Source: Amanita rubescens (Eukaryota; Basidiomycota; Agaricomycetes; Agaricales; Amanitaceae). From it: a stretch of 64,000 nucleotides of DNA. The notes under the pieces are model-generated. The model saw only the letters and a program-made list of their open reading frames with translations. It was not told the DNA's origin and made no database searches. Location of the stretch: NCBI GenBank assembly GCA_015039365.1, contig WION01000068.1, positions 1 to 64,000 on the forward strand, given 5' to 3'. The translations under genes were made by a program, and so were the position numbers. Shown here piece by piece: positions 1-14,600 of this stretch (positions are counted from its first letter, which is position 1; the number at the start of each line of letters is the position of its first letter).

Positions 1-3000
1 TTACGTGGAGAAATCTACAGTACAAACCTGGAAATTGATAGCGAATGTGGAAACCTGTTGAGATAGACCGAGAAGGTAAATAGCAGTGTTTAGGTGAGAT
101 TTGGCTCGAACTTGGCCTCCAAATCAATGGGACCTCGCCTACATGACTGTCAATCCAGTCAGTACATCGCTATAATGCTCTTACTCTTCATATCCGTAAG
201 ACAGGTTGGTGATGTATATCATTGACACGATATGCAAGGCAAATTGGAGCAGAACCGACAGCAAAACATAGAAGTTGAAGATATTACTGAGAGGACGTTC
301 TTTGGAAAGTTTCTCTACCGGCTACATTAACATAGTTAGAGGGATCTCTGGTGAACACACAACGGACACCTACTTTGGCACGGGAAATACACAGGAAACA
401 TACGGACATCAACATTCCAGTAATCGTCACCTGGTAGTCGCCGAACTTGATTCCGTCCAGGTATTGCACGCTCAGACTCCAGGCTGTAATCAGGCAGTTA
501 AGGGCAAGGATTTTGTACATCTGGATGGTCGCTACGAGCGTGCAACGTCCTTGTCGGATAATATGAGTGACTAAAATTTTACTCTAAATGAACTGTGACA
601 TAAGGTGTAAAATGGAGAAGCTCACTAGCAGAGACGTGGGACAGCTTGGAGGTGAAGGGGGCAGCACATGACGCATCTCCAAGTTTTATCTTGGGGACTT
701 CATCTTCGCCTTCCATCTCGGCTAATTTGTCCGTAATGGCAGCAAGGTCAAACTACGATGGCCGTTGGTTAGGTCAGCAGTTTCATCTACAAAACGTGAA
801 CATTCACTCTTTCCATAGGATTCCTTTGTCTAGCGGCTTGTAAATTAGCGGCAGCTTGCTGTTGAGCTTCAACAGCGTTTGGTAGTAAATGTGCAATAGC
901 CGGAGGAACAGGTGGTGGAGGTTGGTTGAATTTTGCGGATATCTTCAACTGACTTTCGTAAACCTTCTTGACTCTTTCCAACTTCTGGCGTTCTGCAATT
1001 TTCTGCAAATCTTCCGGGGTCCCATCCAATAATGCAACACCAACATGAGCTTGCTTCAAAGCGCCAACGTCATTTGTGCCATCTCCTGCCATAAGTGTCG
1101 CATAACCGAGCGATTTGAGGGTCGTAAGGATCAGTTCCTTTTGGAGAGGAGAAACACGCGCATAAACCCAGGTGTTTTGCACAAGGAGATTCCAGCTTGG
1201 ACGTGACTGAAATTGCTTCAGTGCAGCGCCTGTGACGCAGATGTCATACTTGTCGAAGAGGACTTCATCAAGCGGCAAAGCGGGATCAACAGGAATAATT
1301 GTTTTTTCATCCACAGTCCGCCATGTGAGATCTGGTAGTAAATCAACTAGAGATTGGGTGAGTAGCTGGATAGACCAACCTGCCTCGTTGCGAGGATATT
1401 CTTTGAGATCCAAAATCAGAACTTCCCTGTCAACTATTTCAACGTCGCGAGCGACATGTACAGCGGTCAGTGGGTTATCGCCCGTGATCATGATGCACTT
1501 TTGATCCTTAATAACAAGCTAGAATACAAAGAAGATTATAGCTTACCCTATGAGAAGAATCGGCAAGCATCGTTAGGGCTTCAACGGCGTCGGGTTTGAG
1601 TGGACAGTGGAAGACAAGGAATCCCGCAAAGGTGAGAAAACTCTCAACTTTCTCCCTGGGCAGTTTATTGATCTAGTGAATCCTTAGATAAGTTCATGCT
1701 CATAGGTCAGTGAAATAGGACCCACCTTTTCGCCAGACATTAGTTCCATTTCTTTTACTCCCAATGCGAGAACTCGGCTGCCTTTGCGTGTGTACCACTT
1801 ATATGTCTCATCGTAGAATTCGGGGATTTTTCCTAACATATTCTTGATCGTTTCCGGTGCACCCTTGACGGCAACAAGGGTTTTGCCTGCTGATGTCGTT
1901 GAAATGGTCGACATACGCTTGAGTGCTGACGAAAATTGGAAACGCCGTCGGATCGTGACCTGAATTCGGTGGCGACCAGCATTTTCGGATGGACTGATGG
2001 TATCCCCTGAGAGGTGTTAGCAAGCCTCATATAATAGTCGAGATATGTACCTTTCCCTATTGACCATGCCATAGCGTCTAATGTTGTTTTTTCCATAGGG
2101 TCTCCCACAACCGTACCATCGTCAAGCTTGACTAATGCATGTGCGGCTGCGAGGCATAACGTTGTCTCTCGCGATGTTTCTGTAACGTCCACGAGTTTTT
2201 TGTGGTCGTCAGGGCTTGGATCGGTGATTAGCATCGGTAAATAAGCAGAGAAAAAGAACATACTACACCCCGACAATGCCCTCCAAGACAAGGTTTTCTG
2301 CAGTGATGGTCCCGGTTTTGTCAAAACAGCAAACGTCTATTCGACCAGCATATGGGATTCGAAATGGTTCCGTACAGAATATTGCTAATATAGAATGAGA
2401 TTTTATTCATTCCAAAAAAATGAGATTACCGTACCAAACTTGGATAATGCCACTAAAGATGCATTGACCGCGAGCGATAGCTCCATGGGCAGCTCGGGGG
2501 GAACAACACTTGTTATGATAAGAATACAATCCAAAAGTAATTTGGACTTTTTCAGATCACGTTCAACGCCTATGAACTGATCAGGTACAATTTCAACGTC
2601 TAAAGTGAATCGATTACCTTTCACCCAAACGTACCAACTTGCCGCAATAGCAAATATAAGGAGGAATCCGATGAAGAGGAATGACTCCAGGTTATTTGCA
2701 GTCACCCGCTCTGTTGAAAATATCATTGTGCGCACCAACTGGCCTTGAGCCGTGCCGAATCCAGTTCTCATGACAACACCAAGACAACCTCCGTCGGGAG
2801 TGTTGATGGGCGATTTAAGCTCACCAGAGGTGCTGGCTTGGAGAATCTTTGTTCCGCCAAAGAGGACATAGTTTTTGTGAGCACCGTCGATGTTAAAGCG
2901 CTCCCTGGGATCTAGCAGCAGAATGGATTCCTTCAACAGAGGTGTGGACTCTCCAGAAAGCATAGCCTCGTTGACGATACATGTTCCATGGACTAGCAAA

Positions 3001-4096
3001 ATATCGGCAGGAACTATGGTTTCGCTCTGCTGTCGCACTGTCCTCCCATTAAGTTACACGTTCATAAAGCGGTGGGACTGACACTTACCGATAGAAACAA
3101 CATCACCAGGTAATAGCTTGTCTGTCTGTATCTCTACCCACTTGGAATCACGATAACAATGTATGGGGAAAGGGGTAATTGACATCGTGCGGAATTCCGT
3201 TAGAGTCCTCACTCGCTACGCATGATCGTCAGTTCTTAGTTGTTACTGATACTTTCAACACCTACCTGCCAAACGACAGTGCACTCGAATACGATTAGCA
3301 TGAATAACGTGAAAATACTGTAATACCAATACTCGTCCATGCACCATAACGTGACGCAGAAGACCTGGAAAACAAAGAACGGTGCTGTCGCATGTTCGCC
3401 GAATAATTCGGAAAAGGATGGGATGGGAATATCGAAGTCATTCCAGCCATACAAGGCTGACAACGAGGATAGTCCGTCGCTTTCGAGGCCTTTAGGCTGT
3501 ACGAACTCTTGCAACTGAGGTTGACTAGCAGACGGGTAGGGTAATCGAGAAAAAGTGATGGGCGAGAATTTTGAAACTGTGTACGTGTCACGTTGATAGT
3601 TAAAGGTATATTGTATTGATTGTTTGACGGGTTTTTTCTCCAGTGGTACGATTTCGCCTTGACCGCGGTGGGAATGGGGAATGATGCAGACACAATTTGC
3701 ATCTTCTAATGAATGTGCCTAACCGAAGTTTATGGCAAGCAGGAATGAGAAAACATTTGGCTTACTTTTCGGGTTGTAATCCATGCTCGTGCACCTGTGC
3801 TCCATCTCGTCACGAGAAAACTCAGAGCATGCCCGGCTCCAAGTGTTACACAGGCAAGAAATGTCCATTCCTCGCTGACCAACCAAGTGTCGTATTTGAC
3901 GAAGTATGCATATGCGAGAACCGGGTACAGTGCTAGGAATGGGATTCCGTATAGGTGCCAATGCCAGGGTATGGACCTATGAAGGCTTGCCCTCGCTATT
4001 TCTGAAGACTCTACGGAAACAAGAACCCTGATGACCGGACATAAGATGTGTTTTGCGAGACAAGACAAAACAAAAAACTCACATTAGGGACTAATG
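1..4096 (-). CDS. spf1: P5A-type ATPase (Spf1/ATP13A1 family), 3' end off the window
   Basis: Endoplasmic-reticulum P-type ATPase of the P5A group, known in the family to remove misplaced transmembrane helices and affect ER ion balance. Reading the minus strand: N-terminal membrane segments (about 3990-3800), LPGDVVSI (about 3100), the P5A signature PPELPMELS (about 2480), phosphorylation motif DKTGT (about 2310), the hinge [12 protein letters not shown] (about 1050-1090) and late membrane helices including [12 protein letters not shown] (about 480). Several introns of about 50 nt are visible, for example 300-353. The first exon is not resolved; the start lies near 4070-4100. The last visible exon has a frame break at about 88-100: family-like sequence before and after it is in different frames. 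It is transcribed head-to-head with the polymerase epsilon gene. Identity is secure; whether the reading frame is intact is not. Confidence 0.9.
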
Positions 4097-4291
4097 TATG
4101 AGATATATGAGCAAAGGTATGCTTAGCAGGGTGTCTTCAACGCCCGAGTTGTCGGCAATGAGGCCCACAGGACTTGTGGTGGAACCCGGCAACGTATACA
4201 ACGGCGAATGACAAAATGTTCCCGCAATAGCACAACACCGACAAACAAAGTGGACCCTTGTGTGACAGACGCGTCCTGTCACAAGCCAGCA
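4097..4291. promoter_or_regulatory. Shared intergenic region between P5A ATPase and POL2
   Basis: About 190 bp separates the divergent ATPase and polymerase epsilon starts, so both promoters must sit here. No clear TATA box was seen. Its role as a bidirectional promoter is inferred from gene orientation only. Confidence 0.45.
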
Positions 4292-7200
4292 ATGGGCAGA
4301 GGTAGGGGTTCCTTTGGGCTCACAGCGCGGAACAGAGGAAGGGGAACTTCTAGAGGTTCCTCCCGCGGAGGCTTCTGGAGAGGCGGCCGCGGCCGCGGAC
4401 GTGGCGCTGCAAAAACTCCAGGCGATCCAGCACCCGTACGCGAAGATGATGGTACACAACTTGCTGAGCGCTTTGAGCGTGCAAACCTCAGTGACGAGAT
4501 CGACGAGAAGTTGGGCTTTGCAAAGATACTGGAAGGGGAACCAAGAGAAGGATGGCTGATTAACATGCATACAGTATGATCTCTGCTAGTAAATTACGCG
4601 TCAGTGCTCATGCATTTCAAAGACATTGGTCAAAGACCCAGATTGGCCTTCTGGGAGAGCCGCTGTTGATTATTACTTTATACAAGATGATGGCGGAATG
4701 TTCAAATGCACGTTTCTGTACGAACCGTACTTTCTAATCGCCTGCAAGGTGAGTAGTGCACGACACCCGCATCTCAACCTACTGAAGGATGCAGTCTGGG
4801 ACAGAGAACGTGGTTGAAGAGTGGCTAAAAAAGACTTACGAAGGCATGATAATTCGAATTGTTCGCCAGTACAAGGAAGACCTGAAACTGCCAAACCATC
4901 TTATGGGACATCGGAGACTCTATCTCCAGCTTTGCTTCAGAAATATTTCTGATCTTTTGACTGTCAGGCGAGACGTTATGCCATTAGCGTTGGCTAATGG
5001 CGCAAAGCGTGACGCTGTGGATACCTACGCAGAGGTCCTTCACGCCGCGTCTGGGAATGACGGGCCAAATATCGACATTGAAATAGAAGACGATGCTTGG
5101 AATGGAATGACCGACAGGATGAAGCCAATCGGCGCTTCGAAGGACAAAGATCCTCGAGAATGTATCATTGATGCCAGGGAGTTCGACGTCCCATATTATC
5201 TCCGTGTCGCCATTGATAATAACGTCCGTGTGGGTTTGTGGTACAATGTCACATTCAACGCGGGCCAGCCTTCGTTTTCTCATATGGCTGAACGTGTCAA
5301 ACGTGCCGACCCAGTGGTCATGGCCTTCGATATTGAAACGACCAAAGCTCCTCTCAAGTTTCCTGATCAAAATACTGACCAAGTTATGATGATCTCCTAC
5401 ATGGTCGATGGTCAAGGCTACTTGATTACGAACCGAGAAATCGTCGGCGAAGACATTGATGACTTTGAATACACGCCAAAGGAAGGGTATGAAGGTCCAT
5501 TCACTATCTTTAATGAACCAAACGAGGTATGAATCACTTGCATAATGGGATTTTTTACGAATTACATTGCATAGGCTGCTACTATCTCCCGTTTTTTCTC
5601 ACATATACAAGACGTGAAACCAACTGTGATCGCGACGTTCAACGGAGACTTTTTCGACTTTCCATTCCTTGACGCCAGAGCAAAAAGCAATGGCATCGAC
5701 ATGTTCCTAGAAACAGGCTTTGCAAAGGATTCTGATGATGAATACAAAAGCCGCACTTGCGTCCACATGGACTGTTTTCGCTGGGTGAAGAGGGATTCCT
5801 ATCTTCCTCAAGGAAGTCAGGGTCTCAAAGCAGTTACGACCGCTAAGTTGGGCTACCATCCCATTGAGCTCGATCCAGAACTAATGACTGCGTAAGTAAT
5901 ATCCCGGTAACCGTATATAACAGACTAACAGGATCTAGGTACGCTTCAGAGCAACCTCAGACCCTGGCTCAGTACTCCGTCTCAGATGCAGTTGCCACAT
6001 ATTACCTTTACATGAAATATGTGCATCCTTTCATATTCTCTTTATGCAACATCATTCCTCTGAATCCAGATGAAGTGTTGCGGAAAGGTAGTGGAACGCT
6101 TTGTGAGACTCTGCTCATGGTACGTTCCTTCGTTAAAGTTACTTGGCTTTCATAAATGCCTCTCAGGTCGAAGCTTATCGAGCGAGGATCATCATGCCCA
6201 ACAAGCATGAAGAGTCTCACGGAAAAATGTATGAAGGTCATCTCCTGGCTTCTGAAACTTACGTCGGTGGCCATGTGGAGGCTCTGGAAGCGGGAGTATT
6301 CCGAAGTGACATTCCCGCCGAGTTCAAAATTGTACCCTCTGCAGCGCAAAAGGTACATGATAATTACACTTCTTCAGCCACCGTCTCCTGAACTCTAGTA
6401 GTTGATAGACGAGCTTGATGCTGCATTGATGTTCTGCATCGTCGAGGAATCCAAGGCCTCCCTTGATGACGTGACAAACTACGAAGAAGTCAAAGCATCT
6501 ATTTGTCAAGCACTTGAGATTTTACGCGATAATCCCAGACGCTTCGACAAACCTCTCATTTATCACTTAGACGTGGCGGCTATGTATCCGAATATTATGT
6601 TATCCAATCGCCTACAACCTGATTCTATGGTTGACGAATCGGTCTGTGCCATTTGCGACTACAATCGACCAGGAAAGCAATGCGATAGGCGTCTCAACTG
6701 GGCTTGGCGGGGGGAGTTCTTCCCAGCGCAGAGAGATGAATTCAACATGATCAAGTTCGCTCTGAACCAAGAAAGCTTCCCAGCGAAACGTGCTGGGGGG
6801 GCTGAAAGGCGATTCCACGAACTTGCGGAAGCGGAACAAACTGCAATGTTGCATAAACGTTTGAGCGATTACTCGAAAAAAGTCTATAAGAAGATCAAGG
6901 ACACCAAAGTAGAAACTCGCGAGGCTATTGTATGCCAAAAAGAAAATCCATTCTATGTTGACACAGTTCGTCGGTTCAGAGACAGACGATATGAGTACAA
7001 GGGCCTGCTCAAGACTTGGAAAAGGAATCTCGACACAGCTTTACAGCAAAACAAGTCGATTGCAGAAGTTGACGAGGCAAAGAAAATGATCGTATTATAT
7101 GATTCATTGCAACTTGCCCATAAATGTATCCTTAATTCATTTTATGGATACGTGATGCGAAAAGGTGCCCGCTGGCATTCGATGGAGATGGCTGGTATTA

Positions 7201-10200
7201 CGTGCTTAACTGGAGCGACTATCATTCAGATGGCTCGCGCTCTCGTGGAGCAAATTGGTCGTCCGTTGGAGTTGGACACTGACGGTATCTGGTGCATGCT
7301 TCCGGGCGTGTTTCCCGAAAACTTCAAACTGAAGCTCAAGAACGGAAAAGCAATCGCATTCTCCTATCCCTGCACGATGCTCAATCATTTGGTCCATGCA
7401 AAATTCACTAATCACCAATATCACGATTTCAACCCGGAAACGGGTGATTACGCCGTACATAGCGAAAATTCAATTTTCTTTGAACTTGACGGCCCATACA
7501 AGGCGATGATCCTCCCCTCTTCAAAGGAAGAGGATAAGCTGTTGAAAAAACGATATGCAGTTTTCAATGACGATGGCTCCCTTGCGGAACTCAAAGGGTT
7601 CGAAGTCAAGCGCCGCGGAGAGCTACAGCTTATCAAAACATTCCAATCTCAGCTGTTTGAAAAGTTCTTACTGGGATCCACCACACAGGAATGTTACGAG
7701 GCTGTCGCACAAGTCGCAAACCAGTGGCTAGATGTCATTGACACAAAAGCGAAACACCTAGAAGACGAAGAACTTGTCGATCTCATCGCCGAAAACAGAA
7801 GTATGTCTAGAACTCTGTCTGAATATGCAGGACAGAAGTCAACTTCTATAAGCACGGCTAAACGCTTGGCGGAGTTCTTGGGTGATCAAATGGTCAAGGA
7901 CAAGGGATTGGCCTGCAAATTCATCATTTCTGCTCGTCCCTCAGGTGCCCCCGTCACGGAGCGCGCAATTCCCGTTGCAATATTTGCCGCTGAAGAGAAC
8001 GTCAAACGCACATACCTCCGAAAATGGCTAAAGGACAATGGTCTTACTAATTTTGACTTGCGTTCCATTTTGGATTGGGAATATTACAAAGAGCGTTTGG
8101 GATCAGTCATCCAAAAGCTGATTACAATTCCCGCTGCTATGCAGAAGGTTCCAAATCCTGTACCACGGATTGAACATCCCGACTGGTTGCAACGACGCAT
8201 TGTTGGACAAGTGGACAAGTTCAAGCAGAATAAAGTCACTGATTTTTTCACGCGTTCCAGCAAGAGCATCCTTGAGCAGGAAACGCAACCTATTGATATA
8301 GAGGATGGTGGCTTTAGAGTTCAGGCATACTCTAGGGCTAGTGTGGTATCTCAGTCGACGGTGAAAGACTCACAACCCGAGTGTGACGCTGACGATTCTA
8401 TCACACCAGATCCTGCTTCTGATTATCCTGGTTGGATTCGCGCTATGCGGACTAGGTGGAAGCATAAGCTCAACAGCCGCCTTGGGAGCGACACAAATAC
8501 TGTTGTTCCAGCCATGTTTAGGAATGTCCGGATGACCGCAAATCGGCGATGGGATGTCGTACAAATCCGCAGTAGTTCCTTGCCCGGACGTTTCCTGCTT
8601 TGGTTATCAGTCGATGGAGCACTTGTGTCTGTCCCGCTTCGTATTCCTAGGGAGTTTTACTTGAATTTCAAGCGGCATCCCGATGGCGTATTCCGCGATG
8701 AGATGTATTCTGCCGAAAGGGTGACAAAACATCTGCCACATGACGCTCCATGCATGAACCTCTATAAGATCTCAGTTAGCGAGACTCTTTATCAGGAAAA
8801 TCAGGAACACTTCATTGATTTGATGAACGACCCGAATGTCGATGGTGTATATGAACTTCAGGTTAGTCCTTATATATATGTCTGCACGAGTTGACCAAAG
8901 TTGAACTTTGCGTTATCCAGCTACCGCTTGATGTTCGTGCCATTCTAAGGATAGGCAAGACCTGCGTAACAAATGAACTGGGTCTTACGCTTAACAGAGC
9001 ACAGAACCTTGGTTTCGACTTGAGCCAATTAAGCAGTCCACCGGCCTCAAGCCAGCATAAATATATGAACGGAAATAAAACCGGGAAATATATCTTCCTT
9101 TACCACGCATGTTCTGTCAACGCTCCTTTGCACGTCTTTGCGCTCTTTGCTCCATCAGGAGCAGTCAAATTACATTTGGTGGACCCTGCAACCCGTCGGC
9201 AGCCCATTGCCCGCCTTGGTGAATTATATATGGAATTATTACAGAAGCGGCAAAAGACATATGGTGTTTGCGCCTCCATCGAATATCCTACGAGCCGAGA
9301 ATTTTCGTCGGCTTATCATGCAAATGAAGTGACAGCTCTCAAAGCAATATCCCGTGAACTTGGATTATTGGAAGACAAGTCTATGATCGTTGTTATTTCG
9401 TCTACGAGGGATCTGTCTCATTTCGAAAAATTGGTTCCAAAACTCAGCAAGTTTCCTGTTCTCTCGATGTCGAAAGCCAGAGCACCACATAGCCTGGATA
9501 TTTTCCCATGGCAAATCCATGTTGCCTCCAAGATGCTTAGTCGTTACCTGTCCCTTGGCCCATGGATTGATCGCCTATTTCTAATGGCCGAATACTACAA
9601 TGTTCCAATCGGCTACATTGAAGGTGATCAGCCGCTCACCTTGTCTGACATCACATTCGCTCGGCGACTCACAGAACAAGATATTATCTTGTGGTGGGCT
9701 CCAGGCAACAAGCCTGACCTTGGAGGCGCTGAAATCGACGAGAGATCAGTGGATGAACTGCCGAAAACGGACTTCGCATCACCTGGGCTGTATGCTAATG
9801 TGTGCCTTGAATTATCGGTTCGCAACTTAGCGGTCAATTCAGTCTTGCAGTCTGTTTTCGTCAATGAACTTGAAGGTAGCGGTGGAGCGACCATATTTGA
9901 TTCTGTTTCACGAACGATCAACGAATACGCAAACAATGAAGCGCCACGCGATCTGACTCTTGGAAAATCAAACATCTCCTCTCAGACCTTCTCTGTCCTC
10001 AAGACGATAGTTAAAACCTGGCTCCTGGATAAAATCCAAAGCAATTTCGATTGTCCATCCACAATTGCCATTGAACATTTTTGGCGATGGATAAGCTCGA
10101 ACTCATCCTGCATGTATGACCCATGTATGCATCGGTTCATAATGGGCTTGATGCGGAAGACTTTCATACAAATGTTGGCAGAGTTCAAAAGACTTGGTTC

Positions 10201-11395
10201 CGAAGTCGTCTATGCCGACTTCAGTCGCATCCTACTGGCTACTTCTAAGCCTCCAGGGACAGCACATGCTTATGCAACATATATAACGACAGCCGTGACG
10301 GCCCACGAGCTCTTCCAGCATATATATCTCCATACAGAACGGTTTTATGACTTTCTCCTTTTCATGGACATCGCCAACGTGGCCGCCGTAGTTTGCGAAG
10401 ATCCTCTGGCGACCGAGCCTCCAGAAGAGCTGTCAATCGAAATGAGGTGGAACCTCGAGCAATTCCTCCCGCAACCTATTCAAAGTGACTTCAGTTCTAT
10501 GGTTCAATACTACATGTTGGAACTATACAAAATTCGACAGAAGATTAATGCAAATGTGCGGGTGCCTCTGAGGAATTTTCAGGACAACATTCTTGAACCT
10601 ACTCAGCATGATTCCAAGAAGACAGAAGAAGCCGAATTGATAACCGAGTTTATTGCTCGAAAACTCACCCGGAAACTACTCAAAACCGTGAGTAGTGTCT
10701 TGGAACGCTACGACCAGGCGATGCTGGACGCCGAAGCGGCTGTAGAGTGGGAGTTTCCAACGCTTCCAGGTTCATATCTTCATTTCACAAACCCACCGTT
10801 GGAATATGTCAAGTTCATTTGCGCTGCCTTTGCTTTGGCGAAAGATTTCCAAATCGAAATTGGCATCTTGAAGCGTACCCTTCTGGAACTTACCGGCAAT
10901 CGAGAGTTCTCCAATGACGCGGCGTTCCGGAATCCCTGCGAGCCTCTCAAGCTTTCGAACATACCTTGTCGGCACTGCGATGCACTAAGGGATTTTGATT
11001 TCTGTAGGGATTCTGAGCTGTTGCCGAACAATATCGATGTCCATCCGAAATGGCTGTGCTCCAATTGCGGAGGGGAATATGATAGGACTAGCATCGAGTT
11101 CAATCTTATTGAGATGGTTCACCGCCTAGAATTGACGTTCTCTCAACAAGATCTACGTTGTTCCAAGTGCCAACAAATACAATCCGACAATATCTCGCGT
11201 CACTGCATTTGCTCTGGGAGTTACCAGTTTACCATGACGAGAGCAGATTGTCGCCGGCGGTTGAAGACGATCGTCAATGTTGCCTACGTGTATAACCTGA
11301 ATCGCTTGAAGGTAAGGCTAACCTAGTTATGTTACAGCCAGCTCATCTAGCCCGTTTCTTAGGAATGTGCACAAACATTGCTTTCGGCGTGGTGA
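4292..11395 (+). CDS. POL2: DNA polymerase epsilon catalytic subunit
   Basis: Leading-strand replicative DNA polymerase with 3'-5' proofreading, acting in the nucleus as part of the Pol2-Dpb2-Dpb3-Dpb4 complex. Start chosen at MGRGRGSF, giving an RG-rich N terminus. Eight introns fit: about 4574-4622, 4749-4794, 5527-5574, 5892-5938, 6120-6166, 6353-6401, 8862-8920 and 11312-11362. Removing them leaves 6,708 nt, an exact 2,235 codons plus stop, close to the 2,222 of yeast. Exonuclease motifs FDIETT (Exo I), NGDFFDFPF (Exo II) and [12 protein letters not shown] (Exo III) are present. Polymerase motifs include [20 protein letters not shown] and ELDTDGIWC. The C terminus has two cysteine clusters (CRHC...CSNC and CSKC...CIC) for the zinc and Fe-S modules. 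The last exon is short (about 11363-11395) and ends in a family-like tail. No damage was seen. Confidence 0.96.
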
Positions 11396-11633
11396 TATAT
11401 ACCCTTGAAAGCTTCATTAACGTGATACCAATGACTATGTACACTAATCATCATCATTATCTAGAGTACATCTGTAAAAAAATAAGTTCAATCCCATTCC
11501 GGATGGGTAAAGAGTCCTCCGAGCGAAACTACAGATACTTAGAAGGGTATAGATGAAAGTAACACGACCCTGGAGAAAATCCTACCATACAATTCCATTT
11601 CATGTCGCTATAAAAGAATGTAATATATTTGAG
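11396..11633. other. Intergenic region between convergent genes
   Basis: Contains the 3' untranslated ends of the polymerase gene and of the facing kinase gene. No gene or repeat was seen. Confidence 0.5.
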
Positions 11634-14600
11634 TCACTCTTCTTCTCCTTCGTCTTCTTCCTGTATTGCGTGTTTGAACGCGGGGCCGGGGCGTGCAGCG
11701 GGAAGCTGCCGCCTTGATGTTCGTGTTTCAGTAGTATTATTGTCAGACGGTAACGGTGAGTGACGGCCGGAAGAAGGTTTTTGTCTTGAGCTCATGTTGG
11801 GATTAATTGCAGGTGGTGCAGAGTTGCGGTTGGCCCGCTTGTTGCTGCTTCGCTGAGTGCGGGGCTGCGGGGCTGGGGACAAAGTGAAGGTGGGCTCAGC
11901 CTGCTGCGTATTGGTGAAGGATCCCGTAGTGGGTAAGGTTGTACTGAGCTGACCAAGTCCTCCCGCAAAGGAGGGGATTTCATCATCCTCATCTACCCAG
12001 TCACTTTCATCTCCCAGATTTAATGGCTGACGGCCTGAAAAAACATCACGAATAGAGGAATCATTCGCGGGGGAGACAGCGAGGACTTGTACCGGAATAT
12101 AAGCTGTTCGTGTCCGCCAGCCAGGGGGTTCAAGACCCCATGATTTTTTCCAGCTAGAACGTGCCAACGAATTACTATATGAATGGGAGATAGGACTTAA
12201 GAAAGGCGCCTGGCGCTTCTGCGCGATGAAAGTGGTGGCGCTGCTATTGTTTGTGCCCGATCGCCGGGATGATGTACTTGTGTCCTCGCTGGTTCGTCGA
12301 GATCGTGTTTTGACTGGCGATGATACGAGTTGCTTTGGTCCTTCACCTTCTGATGCCTCATAAAAAGAGGCGGGTCGAGATGAGGGTGCGGAATGAACGG
12401 AAGATGTAGCTGAGCTAGTTCGCATGTGCATTGCTCGTGGGGTTGTTTGCACCTGTCGCACTACGCGCGTCGACGACCCTGAGCCTCCTCTTCGATGGTA
12501 TTTTTGCATAGGTGAAGCTGTTCTGAAGTTATTCGAACCCACAGAACTCGCTGAAGGAGACTTGCGGTGACGCTGTTGCGGTTGCATAGAGAAGCTGTGG
12601 ATTGAAGACGGTCTAGAAGATAGTTCACCACCACCCTTATCTGAATTGGGCGTATGACTCCCGAGTGAACGTCTTGTGGGAATCTGTTGAGGTGAATCCA
12701 ACATAACCATCTGATTTGATGCAACTGACGAACGTCGGGAGTTGACGCTGCTCGATCGTCGAGATGAGAAGGATGGACGCTGAGCTCGATGTCCCATTCG
12801 AGCACTAATTTTGCCACTGGAATTACTTCCACGTCGTTTGCCCGTGCCTGTGTTATACGCCTGCGTCGTAGCTGGGCGGCTATATGCGTTTATGCCTTGC
12901 CCTGATGGCGCTGTCTCTTTCCTCTTGCCTTTCCTGTCCTCGTGAAACCAAAGGCGGAAGGCGTTAAGGAGATTCGGGCGGCTGCGCATATTAATCCTTC
13001 CTTTGCTAGACTGGTTCACCTCTGTTACGTTTGGGGTTGACAGCGAATGAATCAATTCACCGGGGGTATTGGCGGGAGTGGGAGGATCTACTCGCTGTTC
13101 AGGCAACGAGCTTTTTGATTCGGTCAGGACCCATGGCGAACTAATGGAAATGGGTTGTTGCTTATCATGGGGTGGCGTAGTAGGGGCCTTGTGGGGCTTA
13201 AGAGGAGGCGATTTTGTCAACTTTGAGGAACTGCTGCCATGTGAACTGCGTGACTCTTCACCGCTTAGGGCCCTTCTTTCAAGGTCTTTCGACCGATCTC
13301 TCTCCTTGTCGTCTTTGACAGCCTCGTTTGACTTCTTCCTAACGAGGCCTGCTGCCTCTAGAGCGGTCGTTGCACGCTGCATGATGCTGACGCTGCCAGA
13401 ACGTGGTTTGCGGTTTTTAGACTCACGATCTCTGACGGCAGTAGCGGGTGTTGCAGGATGCGAACGTGTGGAACTTTCAGCCGTTATGGTGGAGGGAGAA
13501 GGCGAAAGCAAGGGGGTCTTCGATGGAGTAGTAGGTCGAGGGGGTGTGGAAGGTCTAGCTTGGGTAGGTGTAGGCGGAACGAAGGCCAGCTGAGGGGTGG
13601 CACGCTGGCTACCCGAGGGGAGGAGATTCGCTTGAACGCCGATATCTTTTCTCCCGCGTTCTTCTATTTTCTTTGTATATCCTTCAATAGACTCATCTTC
13701 TGGAGATTTACCCTCCTTTATATGAGCCTCAAAAAGAGAATTCATAAAGCTCTTCTGCTCTCCTTCTTCGAGCATGCGTTTTTCTACACGCTTCTTAAGT
13801 ATCCACCACGCTGCTCCCGCAGCATCACACGCATCGGTGAGAACGGAGTGTACTATCTGAGGTGTATCAAAGCCAAGAGCACTGAGAGTGCTTAGGAGCT
13901 CTCGCTCCAGAGAAGTGGAGAATATAATGGGTGTAGGCGTATTAAGCATAGAAGCAAAGTTGATGTCTTGCGCTCGGGGAGGGAGAAAAGGCGTTGATGC
14001 TTTATCTCCTGTTGGCGAAGACTGATCCGACAAAGTTGACGAGACAGAGCGGCGTTTCGTGCGCGCTGGTGTGCGGAGCGGATATGCGGGCGGCACCTTT
14101 GAGCCAGTAGAATTCCTGCGGGAAGACGGAGAAGAACCCGCTGGCTTAAGCATGCCCGATTCCTCTTCTGGTACTGTCTCCGGCTGCCGGCTTCCTTTGG
14201 AAAGCCTTGAATATAACGACTCTTGGTCAGAATGCACAGACGACGTCTTCCGAAGCGTGGATTGGCTAGAATTGCGATGAGCCGCTTGCAAAGAGTCATC
14301 CTGAGAAGGCCTGCTATTGATTTCGTTGAATGGGTCGTCTGGGACGTCATCTGGTGTTGTCGGGGTAGATGTAGTGGGCATGATCGGTGACCCTGAGGCT
14401 GCAGAAGAAGCGGAAGTGGTGGACGACATCTTCGTGTCATCTCCGGGGGACGGCCATGGCATTTTGGTAGGTGAATTGGGTTGTGATGGAGGTGCTGAGG
14501 ATCTCGCCTCGTAGTGAAGTGTTTGGGAAAACCAAGGATGAGCAAGTATTTGAGGTATGGTAAACCTTTTCGAGACATCTTTCTCGAGTATATTCCTAAT

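Noticed and set aside
4208..4291. Upstream ATG at 4208 as the POL2 start
   Set aside because: It adds 28 residues unlike the family; the RG-rich MGRGRGSF start at 4292 fits better and leaves room for the divergent promoter.
13069..13895. Plus-strand frames of 145-174 codons opposite the kinase gene
   Set aside because: Shadows of the Ser/Pro-rich kinase tail; the minus-strand frame continues a recognised kinase domain.
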